Shown: piece by piece, positions 33,275-42,050 of the stretch
Numbering within the stretch: the stretch's first letter is position 1
Layout: the number at the start of each line of letters is the position of its first letter
Assembly (NCBI RefSeq): GCF_051400755.1
Contig: NZ_JBLFFL010000001.1
Coordinates: forward strand, 620,001 to 684,000
DNA from: Parapedobacter sp051400755
GTDB taxonomy: Bacteria; Bacteroidota; Bacteroidia; Sphingobacteriales; Sphingobacteriaceae
Direction: 5' to 3'
DNA: 64,000 bases
Translations under genes and position numbers: made by a program
The notes under the pieces: model-generated
Seen by the model: only the letters and a program-made list of their open reading frames with translations
Database searches by the model: none
Told to the model about the DNA's origin: nothing

Positions 33275-34166
33275 AATGATTACCCAACGCCTTCGCTACC
33301 TCCACGGGTAGATCCGACTCCAGCACCGTGGCGCCGTCGCGGATGATGTCGCGATAGGCGGCGGCTCGTTCTCCCTCCGTTTCCAGTTTGTCATAGGTGG
33401 GGGCAGCCGATATCATGCATCGAATACCTTTGCCGTGGAGCAAGCGGTACAGCGGCTGGTTAGCGGGTTGTATCTTCGGACCGATATAGGCGATCATCTG
33501 GGAAGTGGGTATTCCAACACGTTCATAGGCCGCTAACGCCTCGGGTGCCTGCACAAAGGCAGAGAACATGCGTTGTGGATTGTCGTCGTGGTAGAACTTG
33601 GCGTCTTCGGCATTATGCACCGTGACCATCACCCAGGCATCCGCCTGGTGTTTGCGGATGATGGCGGCAATCATCGGCAGGGGGACGTCCTTCTTATCGA
33701 AGTTCAATACGGTTTTCCCCTTCGCCCATTTGATCATCTCGGACAGGGTGGATATCCGGTAGGGCGTGACACGCCCCGAGCGGTCTTTCAGCCTTAGTTT
33801 TTTCAGTTCTTTCCAGGTATAGTCGGATACGTTGCCGGTACCATTGGTGGTGCGATCAAGCGTGGCATCATGCAGCACCACGATCACGCTGTCTTTTGTG
33901 AGCCGCGGGTCGATCTCGAAGAACGCTGGGGTGTGTGCCAGCACATATTCCAAACCTGCGATGGAGTTTTCGGGCATGCCCGATTCAACCGTGCCCCGGT
34001 GGCCGGCAATGATGGGCGCGGCGTCTTCGCGATAGGCGAAAAAGGAATGCAATTCGGCGGGGGTAGAAAAGGAAAGGTAATGCTGCTTATCCTTCCCTCC
34101 TTGCCCGAAGGACAGGAGGGAATGGAAAAGCAGAGCCCATAGGTAGATGGCTTTTGTCTGTATCAT
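33273..34166 (-). CDS. Glycerophosphodiester phosphodiesterase family protein (single domain)
   Basis: A 297-residue exported enzyme (signal AIYLWALLFHSLLSFGQGG). The GDPD core has the IIAGHRGTVE, PENSIAGLEYV, FFEIDPRLTKDSVIVVLHDATLDRTTNGTG pattern with all catalytic His, Glu and Asp residues. It cleaves glycerophosphodiesters to glycerol 3-phosphate and alcohol. It starts at the base next to the stop of the PHP phosphodiesterase gene upstream (TAA|ATG), so both are on one message. Compare the double-domain enzyme at 12858. Confidence 0.92.
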   Translation of the reverse strand: MIQTKAIYLWALLFHSLLSFGQGGKDKQHYLSFSTPAELHSFFAYREDAAPIIAGHRGTVESGMPENSIAGLEYVLAHTPAFFEIDPRLTKDSVIVVLHDATLDRTTNGTGNVSDYTWKELKKLRLKDRSGRVTPYRISTLSEMIKWAKGKTVLNFDKKDVPLPMIAAIIRKHQADAWVMVTVHNAEDAKFYHDDNPQRMFSAFVQAPEALAAYERVGIPTSQMIAYIGPKIQPANQPLYRLLHGKGIRCMISAAPTYDKLETEGERAAAYRDIIRDGATVLESDLPVEVAKALGNH

Positions 34167-35324
34167 TTATTTCAATGTTATGGTCACCGTAGGATGCTTG
34201 TCGCTCCGAATATAGGCAGAAATGAGCTCATATTGCAAATTACTTTGCCCGCTCCCGGCCGTGATCGTTTGTGAAGAAGACGGATACAACACGATGTTTT
34301 GGGTGCCCTCGCCCGATTTTAACGCAAGTTCGAAATAAAGGTCGCTATTATTCTTGATTTCATAATAGTTGGTTTCGATCGCATTGCCCGATACGTCTTT
34401 GCCTGTTTTGGTGTGGTATGGGGCACTCACCGCGACAGAGGCGTCAAATAGGGCTATGATGTGTTCTTCCCTGCCTGCGAGGTATTTGCTGGACCAAGCG
34501 ACAGTACGCCCGGCTTCGAGTGCCTCCCGGATGGCTGTGGCGCTGCGTTCCTTGGCCAGCACCAAGGTCATGGTACGGTGTACATACTCGTTCTCCAGAT
34601 CATAGTCATGCGCAATCAAATTGTGGATATCTGAGGTGCCCATCACCGTCAGTCCTTTGTCCATGGCCCAATCCAGTGCCTTCTTGTGGAATCCAAGTCC
34701 GTTGAACACCTCAATGCCACCTAAAATACCTTCTTGGTGGAGGTTGTCGACAAAGTCTATCCATTCGTAGGACCCGTCGATGGAGTTGACTTTCCAACCC
34801 GGGTGGTTCCAAAAGATAAAAGCGTCCTGAGAAGCCGCTTTCATGATGGCTTCCTTGTCTTTGTTGCTGTCATTGTCCGCGATGTAGCCGGAAGCATCGC
34901 CGATAAACAGCGCATTGAAGTGTCCCGGAGGCGTATTACGAGTGATTTCCGTGCCCCTGACCAGGATGATGTTGTTCTCCGCTGCCATGGTTTCGGCGAG
35001 CTCGTATGAGCGGGTATTGTCTACCTTCACGTCCGCTTTGTGCGGCGTGTACTCCACATGCTCGGTATACGCGATGGCATCCAGTCCCTCATTCCACGCT
35101 TCCTGCACGCGTACGTTTGGCCAAACATGACCATCTGAGAAAACGGTGTGCATGTGGAAATCTACTTTCAATACCTGATATCCATTGACATCGGGAATAT
35201 AGACGATCTCCCGTTTCTTGGGTTTCGCAAATTCACGCATGCTGAACATCCCATTGTCTTGTGCGGTACCGATGATCGAAGCCGCTAATAACGGCATCAC
35301 TAACGCAATTTTTTTCACTTCCAT
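34167..35324 (-). CDS. PHP-domain phosphodiesterase (Sb-PDE-like)
   Basis: A 385-residue exported protein (signal MEVKKIALVMPLLAASIIGT). The PHP metal motifs are complete: KVDFHMHTVFSDG near residue 53, AYTEHVEYTP near 85, VRGTEIT near 120, WNHPGW near 170, EVFNG near 205 and GTSDIHNL near 230. A C-terminal beta domain follows. The family includes Sb-PDE, an enzyme from Sphingobium acting on organophosphate diesters. The start of the downstream GDPD gene abuts its stop. A Pho-box-like array lies 211-238 bp upstream. Confidence 0.88.
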   Translation of the reverse strand: MEVKKIALVMPLLAASIIGTAQDNGMFSMREFAKPKKREIVYIPDVNGYQVLKVDFHMHTVFSDGHVWPNVRVQEAWNEGLDAIAYTEHVEYTPHKADVKVDNTRSYELAETMAAENNIILVRGTEITRNTPPGHFNALFIGDASGYIADNDSNKDKEAIMKAASQDAFIFWNHPGWKVNSIDGSYEWIDFVDNLHQEGILGGIEVFNGLGFHKKALDWAMDKGLTVMGTSDIHNLIAHDYDLENEYVHRTMTLVLAKERSATAIREALEAGRTVAWSSKYLAGREEHIIALFDASVAVSAPYHTKTGKDVSGNAIETNYYEIKNNSDLYFELALKSGEGTQNIVLYPSSSQTITAGSGQSNLQYELISAYIRSDKHPTVTITLK

Positions 35325-35699
35325 AATGCTGACGATTTAAACATAAAACAATTGCTTACTTTTTTAGGGTTTCCGGATGAGTTCATCCACCACATGCGCC
35401 TAATCCCTTGTCTCCACGCCGGTCACCGCCTTCGGCAAGGTGCCGCCGGCGCAATGCAGTATTTGAACTTTTCTGAGGTAGTGTAAACACGGTGTTTATA
35501 AAAGTGTTATCGACGGGCGAAGCTAAGGCAATGATGTTAAGCCAAGGTTACATTTGTGTTTAGATTACACATTATTTATTCGTCAAACCGTCATTTGGTA
35601 GCCTCCAGCACGCCCAGATAAGCCTTCAAGGCAGCATGAGTTTGTCCTACCGAAGAATAAGCAACGGAATACGATCATTTCATATGATATTAGCGTGTC
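35325..35699 (-). other. Upstream region of the PHP/GDPD operon
   Basis: 375 bp without a clear gene. It holds a Pho-box-like array at 35535-35562. Near 35585-35660 there is a short open minus-strand stretch (YSVAYSSVGQTHAALKAYLG, then VLEATK and a stop) that may be the last bit of a lost gene. Confidence 0.45.
35535..35562 (-). promoter_or_regulatory. Pho-box-like array upstream of the PHP/GDPD operon
   Basis: In the gene orientation it reads TAAACA-N5-GTAACC-N5-TTAACA: three hexamers at an 11-bp period. Confidence 0.55.
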
Positions 35700-38144
35700 T
35701 TATGCTTCTTTTGGAAATCCCATCAGGGGATCAGTGATGCTGGGTTTCCCGGTTTCGACATGGCCTGCAAAACGTTGGCTGAACTCCGGAAACCCATCTA
35801 CCTCTACCTGCACATCATACCATCCGCCAGTGGACGACAGGTCGATCCACAGCGGCTTACTGGTACCCTTCACGGTCAGCCGGTGCTCGCCACTTTCATA
35901 TGATAGGTCGCGGATACGCAGTTGCAACTTGCTGGGTGCAATGCCCGCCACCTTCAGGTTGCCGCTTCGTGCGTCAGGCGTGACCAGTACCTGCACCTGC
36001 GGATCCCGTGCATTGCCGCTGAACTCGGTAAAGAAACCATTGGGGCCGTGCACCCGCAGTTGGTACTGTCCACCCTCGAATGCTGTGAGTGGCCAGGTAT
36101 ATGTCAGGGGCTCGTTTTCACGTACGGCAAAATCCCACGTGCGGCCCGGCTGGGTATCGGGCAAATAGGGTACCATCGCGTTCACGTGGAGCGGCACGCC
36201 CACCACCTTGGTTTTTGGCAGGTCACCCGCGGCCGTGAACTGCATGGAAAAGCTCCCCGTTGCGGGGTCCACACCGGCTGTCACCCTCAGGTTATAGGGG
36301 ATCGCACAGGCCGGCTTGGTACCCGGTTCCTGCTTGGGCATATGGGGCGATGCCGGATCGAACAGCTTGTAATTACCGGGCAGGCCCTTCGTTTTTGCTG
36401 AGAATATCCGCTCCACTTCATCGTTGCGCACCAAGGGCGCCAACGCCGGTTGCTCGTCGGTGGTGGCCGGTCGGAATACGGATGTCAGGTTACCGCACAC
36501 GAGGCGGCGCCAGGTACTGATATTGGGTTCGGGCAACTGCTTTCCCGTCTTTTTCTCCAGAAAATGTTCCAAGAATTGCAGGGGCGATGTGTGGTCAAAC
36601 ACCTCGGAGTTGACCCATCCCCCTTTGGTCCACGGCGAGGCGACCACCAGCGGCACCCGGAACCCCAGACCGATGGGACTATCCAACGTTGCCTCCGGAT
36701 TGTTAGCACGTACTTTCTCCTGTTCGGCTGTAATATATTCGTCACGGGTATCCACGCCCGTGGCCACGGCTCCGGCACCTTCCCTACCGGAAAGCGGAGG
36801 TACAAACGGTGGAACATGGTCAAAATAGCCGTCGTTTTCATCGTAGGTAAGGATGAAGATGGTCTTCTTCCACACCTCGGGGTTTTTGGTCAGGATATCC
36901 AATGCCTCTGAAATATACCACGCCCCATACCAAGGGGCACCCGGATGGTCAGAGAAATTGCAGGGTGCCACCAGCCAGGATACGGTCGGCAGCGTACCCC
37001 CTTGCACATCCTTGCGGAACTGGTGGAAAATATCGCCTTTCGGTACTTGAACGCTTTTCGTTCCTTCTTCATCCGTATACGCGATGGTTTCCAGGTCATG
37101 GTAATCGGGGTCGTCCGTGTTGGTGGCAAACGCCCGGCGGTGGATTTCCCGCTCGAACGGCGACAACGCCTCGAAGTTCGCTGCGCTATACCGCTGTAGG
37201 TCGGCTTTCAACTGGGTCAATTGCTTTTGCTTCTCGGCCAACGCCTCGGGCTCCGTTCCGCCTTCGGCCAGCGCTTGTTCCAATTGCTTGACGCGTTTCT
37301 CCATAAAGGTCCGGTGGGCGGGATGGAAGCGTACGTTGTATTGCTGGTGGAACTCCAGGTTATTATCGGTAAAGTTGGCCAGCCAGTCTTCCTCCTGGCC
37401 CTCGAACCCTACGGGCAGGCTCAGCTCATTTTGGTGTACCTTCCACGAGACACCCGCTTCCTGCATCCGCTCGGGATAGGTTTTCCAGCGGACGTCCTTA
37501 TAAACGATCTGCCCGTTATCCACATGGGCAATCGAGTCGCCGTTGCGCGGTTCTTCCCGGATGGTACCCGACCAGAAGTAGGAACGGTTGGCGCTGGTGC
37601 CGGTGAGGGAGGAGCAGAAGTGCTGGTCGCATACCGTAAAGGCATCAGCAAACGCATAATAAAAGGGGATATCTTCCCGGTCGTAATAGCCCATGGTGAG
37701 CGGCATGTGCTCGTATTCGGGATTACCGGCCTTCTTTGCTTCCAGCCAGGTATCCATTTTGCCCACATGGCGGGCATGCACCATGTCATGCCAACCGTGC
37801 GGCAGGGAGCCCATCCAGGTGGCTTTGGTATTTTTGATGTCCAAACGGAACGGTGCATAGCGCTCCCCCTGAGCATTGGTTTGCACCCATACCGGGTCGC
37901 CGTTGGGCAGTGTGATGGCTCGGGGGTCATTAAAACCCCTGACGCCCCGCAGCGTACCATAGCAATGATCGAACGATCGGTTTTCCTGCATCAGGAACAC
38001 GACGTGTTCGGCATCCAGGTAGGTGCTGCCTGCCGCTGCGTCAATGGCCAGCGCCCGTTGGATGGAGGGAGGTGATGCATTAGCGGCCGCTGCGGCTCCA
38101 GCCAACAGGGATGCTTTTTTTAAGAATGACCGTCTGGATTCCAT
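35700..38144 (-). CDS. Phosphocholine-specific phospholipase C (Tat-exported)
   Basis: An 814-residue enzyme of the PlcN/PlcH type. The N terminus is a twin-arginine signal (ESRRSFLKKASLLAGAAAAA). The catalytic domain has MQENRSFDHCYGTLRGVRGF near residue 50, SLTGTSANRSYFWSG near 180 and TYDENDGYFDHVPPF near 430. Two C-terminal DUF756 beta domains (from about residue 600 and from about 720) complete the family layout at the usual length. It cleaves phosphatidylcholine to diacylglycerol and phosphocholine. Next to GDPD and phosphodiesterase genes, it suggests full breakdown of phospholipid head groups. Ten bp upstream of the ATG begins a 15-unit heptamer repeat. Confidence 0.95.
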   Translation of the reverse strand: MESRRSFLKKASLLAGAAAAANASPPSIQRALAIDAAAGSTYLDAEHVVFLMQENRSFDHCYGTLRGVRGFNDPRAITLPNGDPVWVQTNAQGERYAPFRLDIKNTKATWMGSLPHGWHDMVHARHVGKMDTWLEAKKAGNPEYEHMPLTMGYYDREDIPFYYAFADAFTVCDQHFCSSLTGTSANRSYFWSGTIREEPRNGDSIAHVDNGQIVYKDVRWKTYPERMQEAGVSWKVHQNELSLPVGFEGQEEDWLANFTDNNLEFHQQYNVRFHPAHRTFMEKRVKQLEQALAEGGTEPEALAEKQKQLTQLKADLQRYSAANFEALSPFEREIHRRAFATNTDDPDYHDLETIAYTDEEGTKSVQVPKGDIFHQFRKDVQGGTLPTVSWLVAPCNFSDHPGAPWYGAWYISEALDILTKNPEVWKKTIFILTYDENDGYFDHVPPFVPPLSGREGAGAVATGVDTRDEYITAEQEKVRANNPEATLDSPIGLGFRVPLVVASPWTKGGWVNSEVFDHTSPLQFLEHFLEKKTGKQLPEPNISTWRRLVCGNLTSVFRPATTDEQPALAPLVRNDEVERIFSAKTKGLPGNYKLFDPASPHMPKQEPGTKPACAIPYNLRVTAGVDPATGSFSMQFTAAGDLPKTKVVGVPLHVNAMVPYLPDTQPGRTWDFAVRENEPLTYTWPLTAFEGGQYQLRVHGPNGFFTEFSGNARDPQVQVLVTPDARSGNLKVAGIAPSKLQLRIRDLSYESGEHRLTVKGTSKPLWIDLSSTGGWYDVQVEVDGFPEFSQRFAGHVETGKPSITDPLMGFPKEA

Positions 38145-38153
38145 GGTTATTAG

Positions 38154-38258
38154 TTAGACATTAGACAGCAGACATTAGACATTAGACAACAGATATTAGA
38201 CAACAGATATTAGACATTAGACATTAGACAGCAGACATTAGACAACAGACAACAGACA
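38154..38258 (-). repeat. 15-unit heptanucleotide tandem repeat before the phospholipase C start
   Basis: Fifteen adjacent 7-bp units of type TTAGACA (9 copies), GCAGACA (2), ACAGATA (2) and ACAGACA (2), with no interruption. It begins 10 bp before the start codon of the phospholipase C gene, so it lies in the leader or core promoter. Slippage would change the spacing by 7 bp per unit. Confidence 0.95.
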
Positions 38259-38423
38259 TTGGGCTTTCGAACATGCGGACGTATGACTTAGGGGTAAAAA
38301 ATATGCTCCGCCAGCCCAAAAGATAACGCCATCCCTGTCTGCCAGTTCCTGTACGGTAATCCCTTTGCTTTTTCTTCGCTCCCTGATCTGATTCCCAATC
38401 TGAATTAGAATATCTTCTTTCAT
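38259..38423 (-). pseudogene. Truncated XRE-type helix-turn-helix gene
   Basis: MKEDILIQIGNQIRERRKSK followed by GITVQELADR is the start of an XRE/HipB-like DNA-binding domain. After about 30 residues the sequence no longer fits the fold (DGVIFWAGGAYFLPLSHT) and runs toward the heptamer repeat. The remaining helix-turn-helix is lost. Confidence 0.6.
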
Positions 38424-38611
38424 TCGGTCATTCCTTTTGCCAGCAAAGATATTCCATTTCAGGAGAATGACAAATCCTCCGTTCGCTCAAGTCGTTGGCA
38501 CACTAAATCAACCTCATTTGTAAAATTATCATCGATTCATCACGAGGGTTTCCATAATCATGCCTATATTTAGCGGTACTAACCATGAGAAATGTTAACG
38601 ATACAATTGTT

Positions 38612-41600
38612 ATGAACAAATCCCTCATCCCATTAGTCGCCATCATTCTATTATGGGGCTGCCGACAGCAAACAGCCAATCTGCCCCTGAAGAAAATGGA
38701 TCCAGCCCGGACAGCCCAATTAGCTGCCGATGTCGAAGGGCGTGTCAAAGCCGAACTCGACAGTGGCCTCACGCTGAAGCTGTGGGGGATCGACTCTTTG
38801 GTCGTTTCGCCCATCGCCATCGACGTCGATGATCATGGCCGGCTATTTTATACGACCACCGACAGGCAAAAAAACTCGGAGTTTGATATACGGGGCCATG
38901 TTGATTGGGAAATACCGTCGATCAGCCTGCAAACCGTGGAAGATCGGCGAGCCTTCCTCCGCGAGGAGCTGTCGCCGGAAAACAGCGCACGCAATACCTG
39001 GCTTGCCGACCTCAATGGCGACGGCTCCCACGACTGGCATGACCTGACGGTACAGAAAGAAAAGGTATATCGCGTGGAAGATGTTTCCGGTGATGGGGTA
39101 GCCGATCAATCCCAATTGATCGTGGATGATTTCCATGAAGAGGTGACTGACGTGGCGGGCGGCGTGTTTGCCGATGGCGACGACCTGTACCTGGCCGTGG
39201 CACCCGACCTGTGGCGGATGAAGGACAAAAACGGGGATGGTATTCCGGATGAAAAGGAGTCGATCTCGCACGGCTACGGGGTGCATGTCGGATTCAGCGG
39301 TCACGGCATGTCGGGCGTGAAAATGGGACCTGACGGCCGTATCTACTGGCAGATCGGCGACATTGGTTTCAACGGCACAGGACCTGACGGCCAAAAATGG
39401 GAGCACCCCAACTCTGGTGTCATCGCCCGTTCCAATCCGGATGGCAGCGATTTCGAAATCTTTGCCTACGGCCTCCGCAACACCCACCAATTTGTATTTG
39501 ACGAATACGGCAACATCATCAGCGAGGATAATGATGGCGACCACGCCGGGGAAAAAGAACGGTTGGTTTATATTGTGAATGGTTCGGATGCCGGATGGCG
39601 CAGCAATTGGCAATATGGCAAATACCGCGATCCGGATAACAATACCTACAAAGTATGGATGGATGAAAAAATGTACCTCCCCCGTTTCGAAGGCCAAGCG
39701 GCATACATCACGCCTTGCATCAGCAACTTTGTGAGTGGTCCCACCGGATTGGTATACAATCCGGGTACGGCGCTGAGCCCCGCTTATAAAAACACGTTCT
39801 TCATCGCCGAATTTGTGGGCAATCCTTCCAGCTCGGGCATCCACAGTTTCAAACTGAACCCGAAGGGCGCGACGTTTGAGCTGGGGGAGCATAAAAAAAT
39901 ATTGGGCGGGGTGCTGGCTACCGGGCTGGATTTCGGACCGGACGGGTCGCTGTATGTCGCCGATTGGATAGACGGCTGGGGGACGCATGACTATGGCCGC
40001 ATCTGGAAAATGGATGATGCGGATGGCGCTGCACAGGCCATCCGCGAAGAAGTCAAAACGTTGCTGGCCGCCGATTTCGGCGATAAGGCTGACGATGAAT
40101 TGGGCGACCTGCTACGGCATGAAGATATGCGCATCCGGCAGAAGGCGCAATTTGCGCTAGCGAAACGCGGCAAGAAGGGCCTGCAGATCTTTCAACAAGC
40201 CCTGGCACAACGGGATAATCAGCTGGCCCGTGTACATGCCATATGGGGCATCAGCCAGCTGGCGCGGCAAGATGAGCAACATGCGGCGCTTCTGCTGCCT
40301 TTGCTGACCGATCGCGACGCAGAGATACGCGCACAAGCCGCCAAATGGCTGGGCGACATGCGGTACCAAGCCGCGGGTACGGCGTTGATTCCGCTTCTGA
40401 AGGAAGAGAATAACCGGACACGGTTTTTTGCCGCCGAAGCACTCGGCCGCATCCAGCACAAGCCGGCCGTGCAGCCCCTTATCGCGATGCTACAGGAGAA
40501 TAATGACGACGACGCCTTTTTGAGGCATGCGGGTGCGCTGGCGCTGGCCCGTATCGGCGAGGCGGGACCGGTCGCGGCGCTGGCCAACAGTCCATCTCGC
40601 GCCCTGCGGATAGCCGCCGTGGTGGCGCTTCGGCGCATGGGCGACCCGGGTGTCGCGGGTTTTCTCCAAGACGAGGATGAGTTTGTGGTCACCGAAGCCG
40701 CTCGTGCCATCAATGATGACCTTTCCATCGAGGGGGCACTGCCAGCCTTGGCCGATATCTTGAATACCACGCCGTTTGCAAATGAAGCCTTGATACGCCG
40801 CGCCATCAACGCCAATCTACGGGCGGGGAAACCGGGCAACCTGCAAAACCTGATTCAATATGCGCAGGGAAACCACCCCCCACTGATGCGTACGGAAGCC
40901 GTAGACGCCCTCAGCACATGGGCCAAGCCTTCGGTGGTCGACCGCGTGGACGGCCGCTTGAGGGGGGTTATCAAGCGCGATGCCGGGGAGCTCAACAAGC
41001 AGGCTACGGATCTGCTTATCGGCATGCTCACCGACGGCCAACTGCCGGTACGGCTGAGCGCCGCTAAAGCCATCGGCAAGTTGGCTATCAAACCGGCGGC
41101 TTCCGCCTTGCTGACCAGCCTGAAACAAGACCGTGAGGCGCTGATGCGCGTGGAGTGCTTGAAAGCACTCGTGAACCTGAACGATCCGCAGCAAGAGCAG
41201 GCGATCAAGCTGGCCCTCGCCGACCGGGAGAAAGCCGTGCGCGTAGCGGGACTCGAACTGCTGGAACACATGAGCATTCCCCCACCAGTGATGGTCGAGC
41301 TGCTAGCCGATGTCATCGCTACCCGGACCATGGAAGAGCAGCAGGCCGCCATTATTAGTCTGGGCAGGCTGCCGCTTGACCACACGGGCGACGTATTTGG
41401 TCAACTCCTGGATGATATGGAGCAGGACAAACTGGATAGGAACCTCTACCTGGAACTTGGCGAGGCCATTGACAGCACACGTTCTGAACAGCTCATCGCC
41501 CGTTATAAAGCGGTCAGTAAGCAACTTTCGCCCGACGAGCTGCTGGCGTCATACACCAGCAGCTTACAAGGGGGCAATGCCGATCGGGGTAGGCGGGTTT

Positions 41601-41992
41601 TCTTCCAACACCAACAGGCACAATGCATGAAGTGCCATGCGTATGATGACCGAGGCGGCAATGCGGGTCCGCGTCTCAACGGCGTTGGCAACATGCTGTC
41701 GCGTGAACAACTGCTGGAAGCACTGATCGACCCCGGTAAACGCATCGCGCCCGGCTACGGTGTAGTCATGCTGGAATTGAAAGACGGGCAAAGCGTATCG
41801 GGCATTTTCCAGGGCGAGGATGAGCGCGGGGTTAAGATCAAGAAAGGACAAGCCGACCAGCTGATCCCCCTAAGCCAGATCGCGAAAAAGACCTTCTCGC
41901 CATCGAGCATGCTGGATATGAAAACGATCTTGTCAAAACGCGAAATCCGCGACGTCGTGAGCTTCCTGGCTACGCTGACGGAGGGTGACTGA
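38612..41992 (+). CDS. Propeller / HEAT repeat / cytochrome c lipoprotein (PVC-type dehydrogenase)
   Basis: A 1126-residue lipoprotein (ILLWGC lipobox; the ATG at 38612 is chosen over one at 38585 because it gives a standard signal). Residues 40-470 are a glucose/sorbosone dehydrogenase-like propeller (VSPIAIDVDDHGRLFYTTTD, GVKMGPDGRIYWQIGDIGFN, ATGLDFGPDGSLYVADW). Residues 480-950 are HEAT repeats (DEQHAALLLPLLTDRDAEIR and similar). The C terminus is a haem domain with AQCMKCHAY, GPRLNGVGNML and LLEALIDPGKRIAPGYGVV, as in the Planctomycetes/Verrucomicrobia-type CxxCH domain. It is probably a periplasmic sugar or polyol dehydrogenase. It stands alone between two hairpin-ended regions. Confidence 0.9.
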   Translation: MNKSLIPLVAIILLWGCRQQTANLPLKKMDPARTAQLAADVEGRVKAELDSGLTLKLWGIDSLVVSPIAIDVDDHGRLFYTTTDRQKNSEFDIRGHVDWEIPSISLQTVEDRRAFLREELSPENSARNTWLADLNGDGSHDWHDLTVQKEKVYRVEDVSGDGVADQSQLIVDDFHEEVTDVAGGVFADGDDLYLAVAPDLWRMKDKNGDGIPDEKESISHGYGVHVGFSGHGMSGVKMGPDGRIYWQIGDIGFNGTGPDGQKWEHPNSGVIARSNPDGSDFEIFAYGLRNTHQFVFDEYGNIISEDNDGDHAGEKERLVYIVNGSDAGWRSNWQYGKYRDPDNNTYKVWMDEKMYLPRFEGQAAYITPCISNFVSGPTGLVYNPGTALSPAYKNTFFIAEFVGNPSSSGIHSFKLNPKGATFELGEHKKILGGVLATGLDFGPDGSLYVADWIDGWGTHDYGRIWKMDDADGAAQAIREEVKTLLAADFGDKADDELGDLLRHEDMRIRQKAQFALAKRGKKGLQIFQQALAQRDNQLARVHAIWGISQLARQDEQHAALLLPLLTDRDAEIRAQAAKWLGDMRYQAAGTALIPLLKEENNRTRFFAAEALGRIQHKPAVQPLIAMLQENNDDDAFLRHAGALALARIGEAGPVAALANSPSRALRIAAVVALRRMGDPGVAGFLQDEDEFVVTEAARAINDDLSIEGALPALADILNTTPFANEALIRRAINANLRAGKPGNLQNLIQYAQGNHPPLMRTEAVDALSTWAKPSVVDRVDGRLRGVIKRDAGELNKQATDLLIGMLTDGQLPVRLSAAKAIGKLAIKPAASALLTSLKQDREALMRVECLKALVNLNDPQQEQAIKLALADREKAVRVAGLELLEHMSIPPPVMVELLADVIATRTMEEQQAAIISLGRLPLDHTGDVFGQLLDDMEQDKLDRNLYLELGEAIDSTRSEQLIARYKAVSKQLSPDELLASYTSSLQGGNADRGRRVFFQHQQAQCMKCHAYDDRGGNAGPRLNGVGNMLSREQLLEALIDPGKRIAPGYGVVMLELKDGQSVSGIFQGEDERGVKIKKGQADQLIPLSQIAKKTFSPSSMLDMKTILSKREIRDVVSFLATLTEGD

Positions 41993-42006
41993 CGAACGTC
42001 ATGCAC

Positions 42007-42038
42007 TCCGGAGCCGGCGCTGATACGCCGGCTCCGGA
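42007..42038. terminator. Strong hairpin between convergent genes
   Basis: A perfect 13-bp stem, TCCGGAGCCGGCG / CGCCGGCTCCGGA, with a 6-nt loop. No T run follows, so it is either an unusual terminator or a message-stabilising structure. Confidence 0.6.
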
Positions 42039-42050
42039 CCATGCGTGTTG

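Noticed and set aside
37221..38075. Long plus-strand open frame opposite the phospholipase C gene
   Set aside because: It is a by-product of the GC-rich codon pattern of the real minus-strand gene.
38154..38258. CRISPR array
   Set aside because: The repeat unit is only 7 bp and there are no spacers; it is a simple tandem repeat.
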